NCBI GenBank assembly: GCA_016282555.1 | Contig: JAEEKU010000092.1 | Span: 1 to 24,914, forward strand | Source of the DNA: Methanomassiliicoccaceae archaeon | GTDB lineage: Archaea > Thermoplasmatota > Thermoplasmata > Methanomassiliicoccales > Methanomethylophilaceae | Direction: 5' to 3' | DNA length: 24,914 bases | Shown: positions 16,448-24,115 of the stretch, one piece after another | How positions within the stretch are numbered: position 1 is the first letter of the stretch | Layout: every line of letters starts with the position of its first letter | Translations under genes and position numbers: made by a program | Notes under the pieces: generated by a model | What the model was told of the DNA's origin: nothing | Databases searched by the model: none | The model's input: only the letters and a program-made list of their open reading frames with translations

Positions 16448-16461
16448 CGCCCTTCGGGGCG
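16448..16461. terminator. Short hairpin with TTCG loop after the binding-protein operon
   Basis: CGCCC-TTCG-GGGCG is a perfect 5-bp stem with a stable UUCG tetraloop, 10 bases after the stop of paralogue 2 and followed by GTTTCTCTTTT. On the minus strand it also lies just past the end of the convergent UPF0216 gene, so it may end both transcripts. Confidence 0.65.
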
Positions 16462-16471
16462 GTTTCTCTTT

Positions 16472-16861
16472 TCAAGGAACGAAAACTACCAGATAAGCGT
16501 CCGGAATGATCTTCTTCAGTTTCATGAGATCGGGATTGTACAGTCTGACGCGGTCGTCGCGGAATATTGGTTTCCCGAGGAGTCTGGATACCACGGAGGC
16601 CTCCGTCTTCCCCTCGACCTTCCAGGCGCTGATCTCTCCGGATGTGTCCGTGGAAACGTATATGGGAATGCGCAGACGCAGTTTTTCTTCATCGCTGCAG
16701 ATATCCCACAGCCTGCCGAACTGCTCTTTTCCTATGTCTATAACGGAACCGTCGCGCAGTCTGTAAGTGTAGTCCTCCTTCTCCTCCATCTCCATGAGGG
16801 AGGGTCTGGACGCAGCCAGATTCCTGTTGAGATCGGACATGACCGACTGGAGAAAATCCAT
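16472..16861 (-). CDS. UPF0216 (DUF61) family protein
   Basis: A small archaeal protein of 129 residues from the start used here, matching the family's usual length. The features that led to the call are the opening helix with LNRNLAASRPSL, the phrase RDGSVIDIGKEQFGRLW, then LRIPIYVSTD, a KVEGKTEASVVSRLLG segment and the closing RLYNPDLMKLKKIIPDAYLVVFV. The function of the family is not established; it is found almost only in archaea. The frame is open further upstream but that extension crosses the divergent nifB gene; the ATG at 16861 is the first one before the conserved part and has GAGG three bases before it. It is divergent from nifB with only 50 bases between the two starts, so the two may be co-regulated. 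Confidence 0.75.
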   Translation of the reverse strand: MDFLQSVMSDLNRNLAASRPSLMEMEEKEDYTYRLRDGSVIDIGKEQFGRLWDICSDEEKLRLRIPIYVSTDTSGEISAWKVEGKTEASVVSRLLGKPIFRDDRVRLYNPDLMKLKKIIPDAYLVVFVP

Positions 16862-16911
16862 AATCCTCGATAGCGGAACAGATATAAGGATGTGTACGCG
16901 ATGCCCGGGGC

Positions 16912-18135
16912 ATGCCGACCGGGACAGACCTCTCTTCAGCGCTTTCTGAACATCCGTGCTTCTGCGAGGATGCCCACCGCAGATTCGCCAGAATGCATAT
17001 TCCGGTGGCGCCGGCATGCAACATCCAGTGCAACTACTGCAACAGAAAGTACGACTGCAGCAACGAGTCCAGACCCGGAGTTACAAGCGAGGTCCTGACC
17101 CCGGAGGAAGCGGTCGCGAAGATCCGCGCCGTGAAGGAAAAGATCCCGGAGCTGAGAGTCATCGGAATAGCCGGACCCGGAGATCCTCTGGCCAACGAGA
17201 ACACGTTCAGAGCCCTGGAACTCGTTAAAAAAGAGTTTCCGGAACTGACTTTATGCGTATCCACCAACGGCCTGAGTCTCCCGGACTGCGCGGAGAGGCT
17301 CTTCGATTCGGGAGTGCGGTTCGTGACGGTTACGATGAACGCCCTCGATCCGTCCGTCGGTTCGAAGATTTATAAATTCGTGAGATTCGAAGGAAAAACC
17401 CTGACCGGAGAAGAGGCCGCCGGAATTCTGATAGAGAGGCAGCTCGAGGGGATCCGGAAATGCGCTGAACTTGGAATGATCGTGAAGATCAACATCGTTA
17501 TGATCCCCGGGATCAACGATTCCCATATTCCGGAGCTGGTAAAGAGGGTGAAATCCCTGGGAGCGTACATAGTGAACATACTCCCCCTGATCCCCGTAAA
17601 GGACACTGCCTTCGAAAGCCTCAGGGCGCCCACCCCTCTGGAAAGGAAAAAACTGATGGACGAATGCTCTCTGGACGCGCGCATGATGCGTCATTGCAGG
17701 CAGTGCCGCGCCGACGCGATAGGCCTGCTCGGAGAGGACAGATCCGGCGAGTTCGTTCGCTTCGGCGGATGCTCCGGAGGATGCGGCCCGGAGAAGCCCG
17801 TGACCATCGGAGAGAAAGGATGCAACATAGCCGCGGCCTCTTCCGACGGGATAAACATCGATTCCGGATTCGGAAACGCGGAGAGATTCATCATATTCGA
17901 TAGCGAAGGCGTGAGAATCGGGGAAAAGAAGGTGAACCTGACGTCGGAGGTGTCCGGGGAGAGCCACCGCAAGCATATCGAATCGATAGTTTCGTCCCTT
18001 TCCGGATGCGGAACGGTGATTGTAAAAGAGATAGGCCCGCTTCCCCTGAAAGTTCTTAAAAACGTCGGAATCGAGACGGTAATAGATTCCGGGAACGCGG
18101 AAGAGTGCGTTAAGAAGATCGTCTCCCGGGATTAA
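16912..18135 (+). CDS. nifB: NifB, radical SAM FeMo-cofactor precursor synthase with fused NifX-like domain
   Basis: NifB builds the 8Fe-9S-C core of nitrogenase cofactors with radical SAM chemistry. The 407-residue protein shows HPCFCEDAHRRFARMHIPVAP (14-34), the radical SAM cysteines in CNIQCNYC (Cys36, Cys40, Cys43), NRKYDCSNESRPGVTS, GIAGPGDPLAN (85-95) and CRQCRADAIG (262-271), which carries cysteines that bind an accessory cluster. Residues from about 293 to the end form a NifX/NafY-like cofactor-carrier domain; many methanogen NifB proteins lack this, so the fusion is worth noting. No nifH, D, K, E or N gene lies in the window. The start is the only in-frame ATG after a stop at 16885-16887; a TATA-like GATATAAGG at about 16881-16889 suggests a short or absent leader. 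Confidence 0.93.
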   Translation: MPTGTDLSSALSEHPCFCEDAHRRFARMHIPVAPACNIQCNYCNRKYDCSNESRPGVTSEVLTPEEAVAKIRAVKEKIPELRVIGIAGPGDPLANENTFRALELVKKEFPELTLCVSTNGLSLPDCAERLFDSGVRFVTVTMNALDPSVGSKIYKFVRFEGKTLTGEEAAGILIERQLEGIRKCAELGMIVKINIVMIPGINDSHIPELVKRVKSLGAYIVNILPLIPVKDTAFESLRAPTPLERKKLMDECSLDARMMRHCRQCRADAIGLLGEDRSGEFVRFGGCSGGCGPEKPVTIGEKGCNIAAASSDGINIDSGFGNAERFIIFDSEGVRIGEKKVNLTSEVSGESHRKHIESIVSSLSGCGTVIVKEIGPLPLKVLKNVGIETVIDSGNAEECVKKIVSRD

Positions 18136-18204
18136 AAACCGCCCGGCTTATTGCCAACGATTATCTAACCCCTCGGCGTAACACCGCCAGACGGAGTGTA
18201 CAGA

Positions 18205-19983
18205 ATGGACGCTCAAGAGATGAGAGATAAGTATATCGATTTCTTCAAATCGAAAGGACACAGTTACATCGCCTCGGCTTCGCTGATTCCGGAGAACGAT
18301 CCCACGGTGCTTTTCACGACCGCGGGAATGCATCCGCTCGTTCCGTATCTTCTCGGCGAGAAGCATCCGGCGGGAAAGAGGCTCACGGATTATCAGAAAT
18401 GCGTAAGGACCGGAGACATAGACGAAGTCGGCGACGCGAGCCATCTGACATTCTTCGAAATGCTCGGAAACTGGTCCCTCGGGGATTATTTCAAAGAGGA
18501 ATCCATCGGATTCAGCTACGAGTTCCTCACCGATGTCCTTAAAATAAATCCTGACAACCTGGCCGTGACCGCCTTCGCCGGAGAGGGGGAGATCCCCAGA
18601 GACGAGGAAACAGCTTCCATCTGGAAGAAGCACGGAATGAGGGACGATCAGATATTCTTCTACGGAAAGGAGGATAACTGGTGGGGACCAGCCGGACAGA
18701 CCGGCCCCTGCGGACCCGATACCGAGATTTTCTTCGACGACGGCAGGCCTAAATGCTCCGCGGAATGCGGGCCGTCCTGCCACTGCGGAAAGTATACTGA
18801 GATCTGGAACAACGTCTTCATGCAGTATTTCAAAGACTCCGAAGGAAAATTCACTCCTCTGAAGCAGAAGAACGTGGACACGGGAATGGGTCTGGAGAGA
18901 ATACTCAGAATCCTCAACGGGAAGGAGACGGTATACGACACCCCGCTGTTCCAGGGGATAATCTCCGAGATAGAGGACATCACCGGAAAGAAATACGGAG
19001 AGAATCCGGAAGACACCCGCGCGTTCAGGATCATAGCCGATCACATGAGGGCTTCGGTATTCATTCTGGGGGACGGAGTCGTTCCCGCCAAGGTCGGACA
19101 GGGCTACATTCTGAGAAGACTGATCAGAAGATCCAGCAGATACATGTCCAAACTCGGATACGAGGAGCCGTTCATGGAGAGAATCGCACTGAGAATCATA
19201 AGCGAGTACGGAAAAGCCTATCCGGAGCTGGAAAGGAACAAGGAAGCGATAATATCCGCGATCAACGGCGAGGAGCTGAAATTCCACAAGGCTCTGGTCA
19301 AAGGGCTCAGGAGATTCGAGCAGATGGCCGCCGAGAACGGGGATTCCGGTGTGATGAAGGGAGAGAACGTGTTCAGACTGTACGACACCTTCGGATTCCC
19401 GGTTGAGATGACCGCGGAGCTGGCCGCCGAGAAGGGTCTGAAAGTTGATATGGAAGATTTCAACAGCAGATTCAGAACCCATCAGGATACGTCCAGATCC
19501 GGAGCGGAGCAGCAGTTCAAAGGAGGACTGGCCGATCACAGCGAGGAGACCACCAAACTGCACACCGCCACCCATCTCCTGAACGCCGCGCTGAGGAAGT
19601 ACGTGAGCCCGGACATACAGCAGAAAGGCTCCAACATCACCGCGGAGAGGCTCAGATTCGATTTCAATCTCGACAGAAAATGCACCCCGGAGGAGCTTAA
19701 ATCCGTGGAGCAGTACGTTAACGACGCTATAAAAGCGGCGATTCCGGTCGTATGCGAGGAGATGACCTACGAGCAGGCGAAGGAGCGCGGCGCGATCGGA
19801 GTGTTCACGGACAGATACGGGGAAATGGTGAAAGTGTACACCATAGGGGACGTATCCTGCGAGATCTGCGGAGGGCCCCACGTGAAGAACACGTCGGAGC
19901 TCCAGGGATTCAAGATCAAAAAGGAAGAAAGTTCCGCGGCGGGAATCAGACGCATAAAAGCCGTCGTCGGAAAGTTCGACTGA
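18205..19983 (+). CDS. alaS: Alanyl-tRNA synthetase, short form without C-Ala domain
   Basis: Charges tRNA-Ala with alanine and edits mischarged serine or glycine. From the ATG at 18205 (GGAG Shine-Dalgarno at 18193-18196; a GTG at 18196 is in frame but would overlap it) the protein has 592 residues, against about 870-915 for full-length enzymes. The class II catalytic core is present (FTTAGMHPLVPYLLGEKHP, LTFFEMLGNWSLGDYFK, TGMGLERIL), as is the editing domain with its zinc site HTATH (453-457) and Cys552/Cys555/His559 in CEICGGPH. The chain ends soon after this, so the C-terminal oligomerisation domain is missing. The sequence reads like the short bacterial AlaRS type rather than the archaeal type, which suggests lateral transfer. 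The cognate tRNA-Ala(TGC) gene, with G3:U70, is less than 700 bases away. Confidence 0.92.
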   Translation: MDAQEMRDKYIDFFKSKGHSYIASASLIPENDPTVLFTTAGMHPLVPYLLGEKHPAGKRLTDYQKCVRTGDIDEVGDASHLTFFEMLGNWSLGDYFKEESIGFSYEFLTDVLKINPDNLAVTAFAGEGEIPRDEETASIWKKHGMRDDQIFFYGKEDNWWGPAGQTGPCGPDTEIFFDDGRPKCSAECGPSCHCGKYTEIWNNVFMQYFKDSEGKFTPLKQKNVDTGMGLERILRILNGKETVYDTPLFQGIISEIEDITGKKYGENPEDTRAFRIIADHMRASVFILGDGVVPAKVGQGYILRRLIRRSSRYMSKLGYEEPFMERIALRIISEYGKAYPELERNKEAIISAINGEELKFHKALVKGLRRFEQMAAENGDSGVMKGENVFRLYDTFGFPVEMTAELAAEKGLKVDMEDFNSRFRTHQDTSRSGAEQQFKGGLADHSEETTKLHTATHLLNAALRKYVSPDIQQKGSNITAERLRFDFNLDRKCTPEELKSVEQYVNDAIKAAIPVVCEEMTYEQAKERGAIGVFTDRYGEMVKVYTIGDVSCEICGGPHVKNTSELQGFKIKKEESSAAGIRRIKAVVGKFD

Positions 19984-19990
19984 AACTTCT

Positions 19991-20010
19991 TTCCCTCCTC
20001 CGGGAGGGAA
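19991..20010 (+). terminator. Terminator of the AlaRS gene
   Basis: TTCCCTCC-TCCG-GGAGGGAA is a perfect 8-bp stem with a 4-base loop, seven bases after the AlaRS stop and followed by CTGTTTATTTTTTAAT. The same AT-rich tail (about 20013-20026) lies where a TATA box for the next gene would be, about 20-25 bases before its start. Confidence 0.8.
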
Positions 20011-20041
20011 CTGTTTATTTTTTAATTGATTACAGGAAAGC

Positions 20042-20740
20042 ATGATGCGGGACATCGTAAGGATCGACCGGGACAAATGCGACGGATGCGGAGCGTGCGC
20101 GAAAGCCTGCTCCGAAGGCGCGATAGAACTGATTGACGGGAAAGCGGTTCTCGTCCGCGAGGACTGCTGCGACGGGCTCGGGGCGTGTCTTCCCGTATGT
20201 CCGGCGGGGGCGATTGCAATAGAAAAAAGAGAGACGCCCGCGTTTCAGGATCAGATCGTAATGGCGGGATGTCCCGGCACCCGGCCGGCGGAAATAAAGA
20301 GCGGAGCCGGGGAATTAACCAACTGGCCGGTGAAGATCCGTCTGGCCCCGGTATCCTCGCCGTATTTCAGAAACTGCGATCTGCTTCTCGCGGCCGACTG
20401 CTCGGCGTTCGCCCGCGGTTCTTTCCATGAGGATTTCATAAAAGGAAAGAAAGTTCTGATCGGATGCCCCAAACTCGATCCGGAAGACTGCTGGGACAAG
20501 GTTAAAGAAATTATCAGGAACAACGGAGTCGGAAGCATAACCGCGGTGAGAATGGAGGTTCCGTGCTGCTCCCTGCTGGAGAAGATCGCGGAAGACTGCG
20601 GAATCCCGGCGGAGACAATAACGCTGCGGACCGACGGAAGCGTTCTGAAGAAGCGAGAGTGGTGGACTGGGCGCGATTTGAACGCGCGACTTCTTGCTTG
20701 CAAAGCAAGCGATCTTCCAGCTGATCTACCAGCCCACTGA
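20042..20740 (+). CDS. Ferredoxin-domain 4Fe-4S protein, frame runs antisense through tRNA-Ala
   Basis: An iron-sulfur protein of 232 codons. The N-terminal part is a two-cluster ferredoxin: CDGCGACAKAC (13-23) is canonical, CCDGLGACLPVCP (42-54) is the second site. Residues about 70-200 are a domain often seen fused to such ferredoxins in anaerobes, with NWPVKIRLAPV, DLLLAADCSAFA, FIKGKKVLIGCPKLD and VRMEVPCCSLL. The partner is not known; an electron-transfer or redox-sensing role is likely. The recognisable domain ends near Lys204. From codon 207 (Trp207) the frame is exactly antisense to tRNA-Ala, and the TGA at 20738-20740 comes three bases beyond the tRNA 5' end. There is no earlier stop. 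ATG codons at 20042 and 20045 are both possible, after GGAAAG; the upstream AT-rich element suggests a very short leader. Confidence 0.82.
   Translation: MMRDIVRIDRDKCDGCGACAKACSEGAIELIDGKAVLVREDCCDGLGACLPVCPAGAIAIEKRETPAFQDQIVMAGCPGTRPAEIKSGAGELTNWPVKIRLAPVSSPYFRNCDLLLAADCSAFARGSFHEDFIKGKKVLIGCPKLDPEDCWDKVKEIIRNNGVGSITAVRMEVPCCSLLEKIAEDCGIPAETITLRTDGSVLKKREWWTGRDLNARLLACKASDLPADLPAH
20660..20735 (-). tRNA. tRNA-Ala (anticodon TGC)
   Basis: The minus strand folds into a complete cloverleaf of 76 bases. The acceptor stem is GGGCTGG paired with CCAGTCC, with G3:U70, the identity element recognised by AlaRS. The anticodon arm is CTTGC-TTTGCAA-GCAAG with anticodon TGC, the T arm is GCGCG-TTCAAAT-CGCGC, and the discriminator A is followed by an encoded CCA (20660-20662). 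It lies 24 bases after the MATE gene on the same strand, and its whole length is overlapped in antisense by the end of the iron-sulfur protein frame. Confidence 0.97.
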
Positions 20741-20759
20741 CCACTGCGAAGATTGCCGA

Positions 20760-22142
20760 TTATTTAAATATTACTGATCGGGCGGGATTTCCGGAGGATT
20801 TTATGATTTTTCCGACGTTGTATCTGGCCAGCATGAAAGAGTAACATGCGGTGAATGCCAGAGACAGAACCAGCCCCCAGCACATCAGAGGCACGGTCGT
20901 CGTGCTGAGCGCGGCCAGAAGAACAACCATCAGAAGGGTGCGAAAGGCCGTGACCGAAAGGGAAAGCATAGGCTTCTGAAGCGACTGGAGCATGGAATTG
21001 GAAACCAGAGATATCGCAAGAAACGGGATGATGAAACTCTGGACGCGGAGAGTCTCGATCATTTCCGGGGAAAGCTCCGTCATGGAATCCGATAGCGTGA
21101 AGGGAATGAGAAGATATTCGGTGCAGGTAAGATATATCAGCACTAGGATTGCGGTCAGCCCGAGAGTCCATTTCAGGCACAGGTTGTAAGCGTACAGGCT
21201 TTTCTCCGGCTTCCCCGCGCCCAGATTCGCGGAGGAAACCGGAGTCAGAGCGAGACCGAAAGCGCCCGGGACAAGGGAAGCCAGAAGGACCACGCGGTAA
21301 GGTATGGAGAACAGGGAGATCGCGTTCACTCCCCCGCATGCGATGAAGAAGCTGCGGCAGAAGGCGTCGGCTATATCCAGGAGGAACATCTCGGCCATTT
21401 TGGGGATCCCCAGACGGAGAATCGCGAAAGATTCTTTCCGATCGAACCTGTATCCTTTCAGCGACAGCTTTATCGTGGTTTTGCCTGAGAGGTAGATGTA
21501 CAGCATCAGAATGACCGAAACCGCGCCGGACAAAGCGGTGGCCGCTCCGGCTCCGGCCACTCCGAGATCCAGACCGAATATGAAAATCGGATCGATAACG
21601 ATGTTTGCGAGGGTTCCGATAATTATGCAGTAGTTGGACTTCTTCGCGGCGCCTTCGCCCCTCAGGAATCCGGAGAGAGTGGGGCCGAGAACCTGGAAAA
21701 TGTTGCAGATAAGAATCGGAGCAAGATACGATTCGGCCGCGCCGATGAGCTCCGGAGCGCCCATCCAGGTTACCATCGGGTCAATCAGAAGAAAAGTGAA
21801 CGGAGCGATCAGAACCGCGATTATCACCGATAAAACGGTGCCCTGGGCGAGTATTTTCCTGGCGCGATCGTAATTTCCCGCTCCGATATAGTTGGAAATA
21901 AGAACGTTGGAACCGAGTCCGACTCCGAGACCGACATCGAAAACCACCCAGTACAGCGGAACCACGGACTGGACGGCATTAACGCTGGAAGCGCCCAGTC
22001 CGGAACACCAGGCCAGATCGGCCAGCATGTTGATCTGGCCGATGATCGACGAGATGATGAAGGGGATCACCGTCGCGTAGATGGCGGTTTTGGGATCCCC
22101 CAGCATTATGCGGGTGTCTTTTCCGGAGTCGGAACCGAACAT
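20760..22142 (-). CDS. MATE-family multidrug/toxin exporter
   Basis: A 460-residue polytopic membrane protein with about twelve hydrophobic segments, the usual MATE length. The N-terminal half has the family pattern (PFIISSIIGQINMLADLAWCSGLG, then SNVLISNYIGAGNYDRARKI) and the second half repeats it (LGIPKMAEMF, TPVSSANLGAGKPEKSLYAYN), as expected for the two pseudo-symmetric bundles. MATE exporters expel cationic drugs or metabolites in exchange for sodium or protons; the substrate is not predictable here. The ATG at 22142 follows the IlvD stop by three bases, and its Shine-Dalgarno, TAGGATGAT, contains that stop codon, so the two genes are co-translated. There is no clear functional link with branched-chain amino acid synthesis, apart from the possibility of metabolite export. 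Confidence 0.9.
   Translation of the reverse strand: MFGSDSGKDTRIMLGDPKTAIYATVIPFIISSIIGQINMLADLAWCSGLGASSVNAVQSVVPLYWVVFDVGLGVGLGSNVLISNYIGAGNYDRARKILAQGTVLSVIIAVLIAPFTFLLIDPMVTWMGAPELIGAAESYLAPILICNIFQVLGPTLSGFLRGEGAAKKSNYCIIIGTLANIVIDPIFIFGLDLGVAGAGAATALSGAVSVILMLYIYLSGKTTIKLSLKGYRFDRKESFAILRLGIPKMAEMFLLDIADAFCRSFFIACGGVNAISLFSIPYRVVLLASLVPGAFGLALTPVSSANLGAGKPEKSLYAYNLCLKWTLGLTAILVLIYLTCTEYLLIPFTLSDSMTELSPEMIETLRVQSFIIPFLAISLVSNSMLQSLQKPMLSLSVTAFRTLLMVVLLAALSTTTVPLMCWGLVLSLAFTACYSFMLARYNVGKIIKSSGNPARSVIFK
20762..20772 (-). promoter_or_regulatory. TATA box of tRNA-Ala inside the MATE gene end
   Basis: Read on the minus strand, AATATTTAAATAA covers the last codons of the MATE gene (Ile-Phe-Lys-stop) and is centred about 31 bases before the tRNA 5' end at 20735, the usual distance in archaea. 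No other AT-rich element lies between them. Confidence 0.6.
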
Positions 22143-22145
22143 GAA

Positions 22146-23792
22146 TCATCCTAAGTATGCGCCGTCAGCCCCGCCGGATACCAGCATGCGGTACTTCTTC
22201 TGGACTCCCGTAACTTCTCTTTCCACGGGTTTAATCCTGGAAAGACGGTCTTTGATTTCCTGATCGGACAGTTTCACGTTCAGTTTTCTGGCGGGGATGT
22301 CTATTTCGATTGTATCCCCGTCCCTGACGGCCGCGATAGGCCCTCCCGCATAAGCTTCGGGGGAAACGTGGCCGATTGCTCCTCCTCTGGAAGCTCCGGA
22401 GAACCTTCCGTCCGTTATCAGAGCGACGGAATCCCCGAGGCCTCTTCCGACTATCAGACTGGTGGGGGAAAGCATTTCCGGCATTCCGGGAGCGCCTTTG
22501 GGACCTTCGTATCTTATAACTACTACATCGCCGGAAACGATTTTTCCGGACATTATAGCATCGGAAGCGTCGTTTTCGCTGTCGAATACTTTAGCTTTTC
22601 CGGAGAAGACCATCATCTGCGGATTTACGGCCGACTGCTTGACCACAGAGCCCTCGGGAGCGAGATTTCCCTTGAGGACGGCTATTCCCCCCTCTTTGTG
22701 GAAAGGATTGTCTAACGGCCTCAGGACGCTGCTGTCGAGGACTTCGTTTTCGGATGCTATCTGGCTGATTGATTTCCCGGTGCAGGTGGGAACGTCGGAC
22801 AGTTTGTCTTTAAGAATGTTGAGGACGGCGGGAAGGCCTCCGGCGGCGTCCATGTCCTTTATGCTGTAGGGTCCTCCGGGCCTGAGGCTGGTGATGTGAG
22901 GGGTTTCCCGGGAAATACGGTCGAAATCGTCCAGAGTCACGGGGCACCCGAAGTCTTTGGAGATCGCGGGAAGATGGAGGGCGGTGTTGGTGGAGCCTCC
23001 GATAGCCATGTCGACCATGATGGCGTTGAGGAAAGATTCCCTCGAGACTATATCCCTGGGTTTGATATTTTTCTTCACCATTTCAACGATTCTTCTTCCG
23101 GATTCCCTCGCGATAGAGAGCTTTCTTACATCGTCGGCGAGGCATGTGGCGCATCCGGTCACGCTCATGCCGAGGGCTTCCGTCATGCAGGCCATGGTGT
23201 TGGCGGTGAAGAGTCCGGAGCAGCTTCCCATTTCGGGACATGCGGAACATTCGACTTTCTTTACGGCGGATTCGGAGATAAGTCCGGCGCTGTAGGCTCC
23301 GACGGCTTCGAACACAGACTGGAGATCCATGTTTTTGTCTCCGTCCTTTCCGGGCTCCATGGCTCCGCCGGTGACGATTAACCCGGGAACGTTCATGCGG
23401 CCCATGGCCATCAGCATTCCGGGAGTCACTTTGTCGCAGTTGGAGATTCCCACCCAGCCGTCGAGGGCGTGGCCTTCGACCATGACTTCGCAGCAGTCGG
23501 ATATGACGTCTCTGGAGATGAGAGAGTATCTCATTCCCTTGTGGCCCATCGCGATTCCATCGCAGACTGCCGGAACACCGAAGACGAAAGGCCTTCCCCC
23601 GGCTTCGATAATTCCCTCTCTGACCGCTTCGGCGAGAGCGTTTAGGTGGATGTGTCCGGGAACAATATCGTTCCAGGAATTGGCTATTCCGATGAACGGT
23701 TTGTCGAAATCGGAATCGTCGAGGCCGTCGGCTCTCAGAAGACTCCTCGCGGGGGCCTTGGAAATTCCTTTTTTTACTGCGTCGCTTCTCAT
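22146..23792 (-). CDS. ilvD: Dihydroxy-acid dehydratase
   Basis: The third step of isoleucine/valine synthesis, using an Fe-S cluster and Mg2+. The 548-residue length is normal. Seen in order: SWNDIVPGH (39-47), VCDGIAMGHKGM (76-87, with cluster ligand Cys77), SNCDKVTPGMLMA (117-129, Cys119 and Lys121), CPEMGSCSGLFTANTM (185-200, with cluster ligand Cys191) and, near the end, TDGRFSGASRGGAIGHVSPEA. All key residues are present. No Shine-Dalgarno precedes the ATG at 23792; a TATA-like GATATAC at about 23813-23822 lies about 25 bases upstream, so the mRNA is probably leaderless. It is the first gene of a two-gene unit with the MATE exporter. The ilvB, N and C genes are not in the window. Confidence 0.95.
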   Translation of the reverse strand: MRSDAVKKGISKAPARSLLRADGLDDSDFDKPFIGIANSWNDIVPGHIHLNALAEAVREGIIEAGGRPFVFGVPAVCDGIAMGHKGMRYSLISRDVISDCCEVMVEGHALDGWVGISNCDKVTPGMLMAMGRMNVPGLIVTGGAMEPGKDGDKNMDLQSVFEAVGAYSAGLISESAVKKVECSACPEMGSCSGLFTANTMACMTEALGMSVTGCATCLADDVRKLSIARESGRRIVEMVKKNIKPRDIVSRESFLNAIMVDMAIGGSTNTALHLPAISKDFGCPVTLDDFDRISRETPHITSLRPGGPYSIKDMDAAGGLPAVLNILKDKLSDVPTCTGKSISQIASENEVLDSSVLRPLDNPFHKEGGIAVLKGNLAPEGSVVKQSAVNPQMMVFSGKAKVFDSENDASDAIMSGKIVSGDVVVIRYEGPKGAPGMPEMLSPTSLIVGRGLGDSVALITDGRFSGASRGGAIGHVSPEAYAGGPIAAVRDGDTIEIDIPARKLNVKLSDQEIKDRLSRIKPVEREVTGVQKKYRMLVSGGADGAYLG

Positions 23793-23991
23793 TGGTGGGG
23801 GTATGGGATGGGAGTATATCGGTTTTATTTTTGATATTGAGGAAAAACTGTTGACCCGGTATGATTGAACATCCGATCACGACCGCGTCATTGCAGTAGT
23901 TGAAATTGAATGTTTTTAATCCTCCGTTTAAAAATCGCAATCAACTGTCGAATAGATTCCCGATTCATTCAACGATCGCAATATCAAAATC

Positions 23992-24012
23992 AGGTTTATT
24001 GTCCTTAAACCT
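23992..24012 (-). terminator. Stem-loop downstream of the solitary repeat, probable terminator of a small RNA
   Basis: On the minus strand AGGTTTA-AGGACAA-TAAACCT is a perfect 7-bp stem with a 7-base loop followed by GATTTTGATATT. It begins 18 bases after the repeat, which would leave an 18-nt guide-like segment between repeat and terminator. Confidence 0.5.
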
Positions 24013-24030
24013 CATGTTTGTCATCACTCT

Positions 24031-24066
24031 ATCTACAATAGTAGAAATTCAAATTGTTGTTTTGAC
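24031..24066 (-). CRISPR. Solitary type V-A (Cas12a) direct repeat
   Basis: The minus strand reads as a 36-base repeat beginning GTCAAAAC and ending with AATTTCTACTATTGTAGAT. This last part is the conserved Cas12a crRNA handle: AATT, a 5-bp stem TCTAC/GTAGA, a TATT loop and a terminal AT. The length of 36, the GTC start and the handle at the 3' end all agree with known Cas12a repeats. No second intact copy occurs in the window, so this is not called as an array. In the crRNA orientation the guide would read leftwards from 24030 (AGAGTGATGACAAACATG). No cas12a, cas1, cas2 or cas4 gene is visible in the window. It may be a stand-alone guide RNA or anti-CRISPR RNA, or the last piece of a decayed array. 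Confidence 0.9.
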
Positions 24067-24115
24067 CGGTTCGGACGCCTCTCCGAAACTATCTTTCGAC
24101 TCTGAGACCTCAAAT

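Noticed and set aside
18136..18204. A riboswitch or T-box-like leader before the AlaRS gene
   Set aside because: The gap is only 69 bases and shows just a small GGCG/CGCC hairpin; there is no room for a T-box and no conserved motif.
18148..20076. A 642-codon open frame on the minus strand opposite the AlaRS gene
   Set aside because: It is a shadow of a strongly conserved synthetase, has no recognisable domain and would run over the terminator and promoter regions of the neighbouring genes; long antisense frames are expected in this GC-rich codon bias.
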